A stretch of DNA of 14,541 nt from CAUUGB01 sp963544615 (GTDB taxonomy: Bacteria > Patescibacteriota > Microgenomatia > UBA1400 > PJMF01): NCBI GenBank assembly GCA_963544615.1, contig CAUUGB010000023.1:1-14541 (forward strand). Reading direction: 5' to 3'. Position numbers and translations under genes: made by a program. Position 1 is the stretch's first letter. Every line of letters starts with the position of its first letter. Positions 12,492 through 14,541 of this stretch are shown here, piece by piece. The notes under the pieces are model-generated. The model had not been told where the DNA came from, ran no database searches, and was given only the letters and a program-made list of their open reading frames with translations.

Positions 12492-13318
12492 TAGGCAATA
12501 TCCACAATTTGTGTTTCTAAACGCTTAAAAATTCCGGTGTTAATCATGAAAAGCAGACTACTAATGAGTAAACTCGGCCACCACCATTGCCAAAGTAGTT
12601 CTCCTTCTAAAATAGCGGCTCGGGCAAAAATTAAAAAGTGGCTGAGTGGATTAAGATAAATTAACCACGCTAAATTATCAGCTAAAAGTTCACTTTGATA
12701 AAAAACTGGGGTTGCGTAAAACCAGATTTGCAAGATAAAAGGCAGCAGTAAGCGAAAGTCACGCCAGCGCGCATTTAAAGCAGCTAATAAAAAACTCATG
12801 CTGGTAATAAAAATTGTCAGGGTAAAAACTGCCAGAGCAAAACCAAAAATAGCCGTGGGGGTTAAACTCAGGTGTTGCCAATATAGTGCCGCTAACAAAA
12901 CAGTTAAAGTAATTAGTAAATCCACCAAACAGCGCAGCACCACAGTGAGAGGCAAAAAAATCCGCGGAAAATAAATTTTGCGCACCATGCCAATTTGTTC
13001 ATAAACACTAGTACTGGCAGCAGCTAGGCTGTTATAGCAAAATTGCCAGAAAATAAAACCAATTAAGGTATAAATTAAATAGTTATTATTGCTGTTGGCA
13101 AATTTCACCAGCTTGGTAAAAATGAGGGTAAAAATTAGGGTGGAGAGAAGTGGTTGAATAATTGCCCACGCCACTCCTAAAAAAGTATTTTTGTAGCGCA
13201 CTTGTAAATCGCGAGCCACTAGCGCCCCTAGCAGTTGGCGTCTCTGCCAACATTGGCGCCATTGAAAATCAAAAAAATGCCGCTGGGGCGTGATCACTTG
13301 ACAAGTTGATTTTGACAT
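12491..13318 (-). CDS. Polysaccharide ABC exporter, permease subunit
   Basis: This 275-aa ABC-2 type permease (TagG/Wzm/RfbA-like) has six membrane segments. It has the family's amphipathic N-terminal entry, ALVARDLQVRYKNTFLGVAWAIIQPLL, and a C-terminal half with WRDFRLLLPFILQIWFYATPVFY and LNPLSHFLIFAR, all typical. It pairs with the adjacent ATP-binding subunit to move a lipid-linked glycan across the membrane. An extended -10 on the minus strand ends 12 nt before the ATG, so the leader would be only about 6 nt and without an SD. It diverges from the RCC1 surface-protein gene, from which a 208-bp spacer separates it. Confidence 0.93.
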   Translation of the reverse strand: MSKSTCQVITPQRHFFDFQWRQCWQRRQLLGALVARDLQVRYKNTFLGVAWAIIQPLLSTLIFTLIFTKLVKFANSNNNYLIYTLIGFIFWQFCYNSLAAASTSVYEQIGMVRKIYFPRIFLPLTVVLRCLVDLLITLTVLLAALYWQHLSLTPTAIFGFALAVFTLTIFITSMSFLLAALNARWRDFRLLLPFILQIWFYATPVFYQSELLADNLAWLIYLNPLSHFLIFARAAILEGELLWQWWWPSLLISSLLFMINTGIFKRLETQIVDIA

Positions 13319-13330
13319 TTAAGAGAGCTA

Positions 13331-13339
13331 ATTATAACA
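13331..13339 (-). promoter_or_regulatory. Extended -10 promoter for the ABC exporter
   Basis: TGTTATAAT on the minus strand (TGn plus a perfect -10) lies 12 nt before ATG 13318. No SD is seen between, so the leader is very short. The dyad CCCTA-T-TAGGG at 13346-13356 lies in the upstream part of this promoter and could be an operator. Confidence 0.65.
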
Positions 13340-13382
13340 TTTTCTCCCTATTAGGGGTAAAAAGTGGCGTTGATGTTAAATA

Positions 13383-13460
13383 AGCTCAGCATTTGTTGAA
13401 TACGCTACATCAGCTCAACATCCATTGAATAAGTTGAATAAGCTCACATACATTTGGGAA
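13383..13460. repeat. Degenerate 29-bp tandem repeat, about 2.7 copies
   Basis: AGCTCA recurs at 13383, 13412 and 13441, exactly 29 bp apart. The first two units share 20 of 29 bases, including AGCTCA, CAT and TTGAATA at the same positions. The third keeps AGCTCA and an ACATTTG-like remainder. Unit 2 also contains a doubled TTGAATAAG. The array lies wholly in the intergenic spacer. Confidence 0.65.
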
Positions 13461-13526
13461 AATCACATTTTTATGTTAGACTGTTGTTCTTAAAATAATT
13501 ACTAAAATTATCAGCAATCTTATCCT

Positions 13527-14541
13527 GTGCCAAGTAAATATCAACAAAGCTCTCATTGGTTAGCTTATCGAAGGAAGTACTTTAAGGCTCATCAGCTTAA
13601 CTACTCCTCTCCCTTAAAACATTTACCTTTAGTTATCTTAACCCTCTTTTTTGCTGGTAGTGCTGTTTTAGGCTCCCTCCAACTCTACTCTTATGCTCAA
13701 CAAAGTGCTGCTGCTTTAGCAGAGCAAGCCGCCAGTATTGCCGCTAGCTTGGCTGAGGATGCTTCCTCTAGTAGCGAGATTGCTGCTGATGCTACCAGCA
13801 GTTCTACCATGGCTTTAAGCAATCCTGATGAACTTGGCTTAGCAGACATTGCCAGTGCAGCTAATTTTCCCTCTCTCCCCTTAGCAGCTGCCCCACCTAC
13901 TTCACTAGCAAATCAATCAAACTCTACCACTCCAGTCCCTGCTCGCTCACCCACGCGCTCTCCCACTCGTGGGGCTGCTCCTACCATTACTAGTATTGTT
14001 CCCAATAAAGGACCATTAGCTGGGGGAGGTACGATTACTATTACTGGCAATAATCTTCGAGCTCAACCTGTTTGGCAGCAGGTTGGCACTTTTCTGTCTT
14101 CTAGTTGTGCCCTAGACAATAATGGCAAAGCTTATTGCTGGGGAAGAAATGACGAGGGTCAATTGGGCAATGGCACTAATACAAACAGCAATGTGCCGGT
14201 AGCGGTTAAAACTGATGGGGTTTTAGCGGGAAAAACTTTAACTCAAATTGTCAGTGGATATAGAATTGCTTGTGTTCTTGATACTGAGGGTAAAGCCTAT
14301 TGTTGGGGTAGGAATAATAAAGGTCAATTGGGTAATGGAACCAACACTGATAGTAATGTACCTGTGGCTGTTGACACCAGTGGTGTTTTAGCGGGAAAGA
14401 CTTTGACTCAGATTGGCATAAGTTTTGATTTTACTTGTGCTTTTGATAATGAAAACAAAGCTTATTGCTGGGGAAGAAATGACGAGGGTCAATTGGGTAA
14501 TGGAACCAACACTGATAGTAATGTACCTGTGGCTGTTGACA
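13527..14541 (+). CDS. Signal-anchored TIG/RCC1-repeat surface protein (3' truncated)
   Basis: The frame is open from 13506 to the right edge. The first usable start is GTG 13527, which gives at least 338 residues; no ATG or SD supports it. A basic cytoplasmic N-terminus (1-33) precedes one membrane segment (about 34-55, PLVILTLFFAGSAVLGSL). An Ala/Ser-rich stretch and a Pro/Thr/Arg linker (to about 151) follow. A TIG/IPT-like start (152-181, PTITSIVPNKGPLAGGGTITITGNNL) breaks off into RCC1-type repeats of 55 residues. Each repeat has two cysteines and the core KAYCWGRNxxGQLGNGTNT. At least three repeats are seen. The topology is N-in/C-out, and the beta-propeller probably serves in surface attachment. 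The gene diverges from the glycan exporter. Confidence 0.85.
   Translation, partial: MPSKYQQSSHWLAYRRKYFKAHQLNYSSPLKHLPLVILTLFFAGSAVLGSLQLYSYAQQSAAALAEQAASIAASLAEDASSSSEIAADATSSSTMALSNPDELGLADIASAANFPSLPLAAAPPTSLANQSNSTTPVPARSPTRSPTRGAAPTITSIVPNKGPLAGGGTITITGNNLRAQPVWQQVGTFLSSSCALDNNGKAYCWGRNDEGQLGNGTNTNSNVPVAVKTDGVLAGKTLTQIVSGYRIACVLDTEGKAYCWGRNNKGQLGNGTNTDSNVPVAVDTSGVLAGKTLTQIGISFDFTCAFDNENKAYCWGRNDEGQLGNGTNTDSNVPVAVD
14126..14541 (+). repeat. Near-identical 165-bp RCC1-coding repeats
   Basis: The repeat unit is 165 bp (55 codons). A stretch of 42 bp is identical between 14126-14167 and 14456-14497 (two units apart). A stretch of 55 bp is identical between 14322-14376 and 14487-14541 (one unit apart), reaching the window edge. 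The mosaic of identity suggests recent duplication or gene conversion. Confidence 0.85.

Larger units (their letters stand above)
13319..13526. other. Non-coding spacer between exporter and RCC1 gene
   Basis: This 208-bp stretch holds the minus-strand exporter promoter, a short CCCTA-T-TAGGG dyad (13346-13356) and the 29-bp degenerate tandem repeat. A very weak TTGTTC (13484-13489) is followed by AT-rich sequence before the presumed GTG start at 13527. No RNA gene or convincing ORF is visible. Confidence 0.6.

Noticed and set aside
13383..13460. CRISPR array
   Set aside because: Only three degenerate units at 29-bp spacing with no spacer of proper length and no cas genes.
13473..13493. Mini-ORF starting ATG at 13473 upstream of the RCC1 gene
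   Set aside because: It has only six codons and no SD, and is in a frame not connected to the RCC1 protein.

Overview
The window looks like a chromosomal segment of a small-genome bacterium, most likely Patescibacteria/CPR (Saccharibacteria or Microgenomates type). This is inferred from family content: a signal-anchored TIG/RCC1 surface protein, a short membrane protein with the GSHVLLRPGG/VWGET/GWLMDVG pattern, a RhuM-like HTH protein, and several unplaceable small proteins. It also rests on tightly packed, often overlapping genes and moderate-to-low GC (about 40 % by eye). TGA ends real genes (cysS, the helicase), so UGA is a normal stop and the UGA=Gly lineages (Gracilibacteria, Absconditabacteria) are unlikely. 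No plasmid, phage, IS or CRISPR signature was found.

Layout. 1-77: tail of an unidentified gene. 172-1459: two orphan soluble proteins, the first behind a textbook -35/-10 promoter, the second behind a strong Shine-Dalgarno (SD) and ended by a clear intrinsic terminator. 1564-3029: an anchored Ig-like protein and signal peptidase I. 3026-4428 (minus): a compact four-gene run headed by a GatB/YqeY protein, followed by three small proteins, two with membrane segments. 4558-5283: a ZIP metal transporter. 5304-5376 (minus): tRNA-Thr(CGT). 5455-8315: cysS overlapping a superfamily 2 helicase whose N-terminus resembles the one in TOTE-type helicases.

8317-11750 is a metal-homeostasis locus: a TetR-family regulator diverges from a P1B-type metal ATPase, with two near-perfect dyads in the shared intergenic region. 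The ATPase overlaps an anchored OB-like protein, which in turn overlaps a short RhuM-like HTH protein. 11736-13318 (minus) is a two-gene ABC-2 polysaccharide exporter. 13319-13526 is non-coding and holds a degenerate 29-bp tandem repeat. From about 13527 to the right edge runs a truncated signal-anchored TIG/RCC1 surface protein with near-identical internal repeats.

How it fits together. Exported and surface functions (Ig-like anchor, signal peptidase, ABC exporter, RCC1 protein) and metal traffic (ZIP uptake, P1B export with TetR control) dominate, mixed with translation genes (cysS, tRNA-Thr, YqeY). The most striking system-wide signal is initiation. Four transcription-unit heads have a perfect TATAAT only 6-7 nt before the ATG, implying leaderless mRNAs, while downstream genes use SD sequences or stop/start overlaps.
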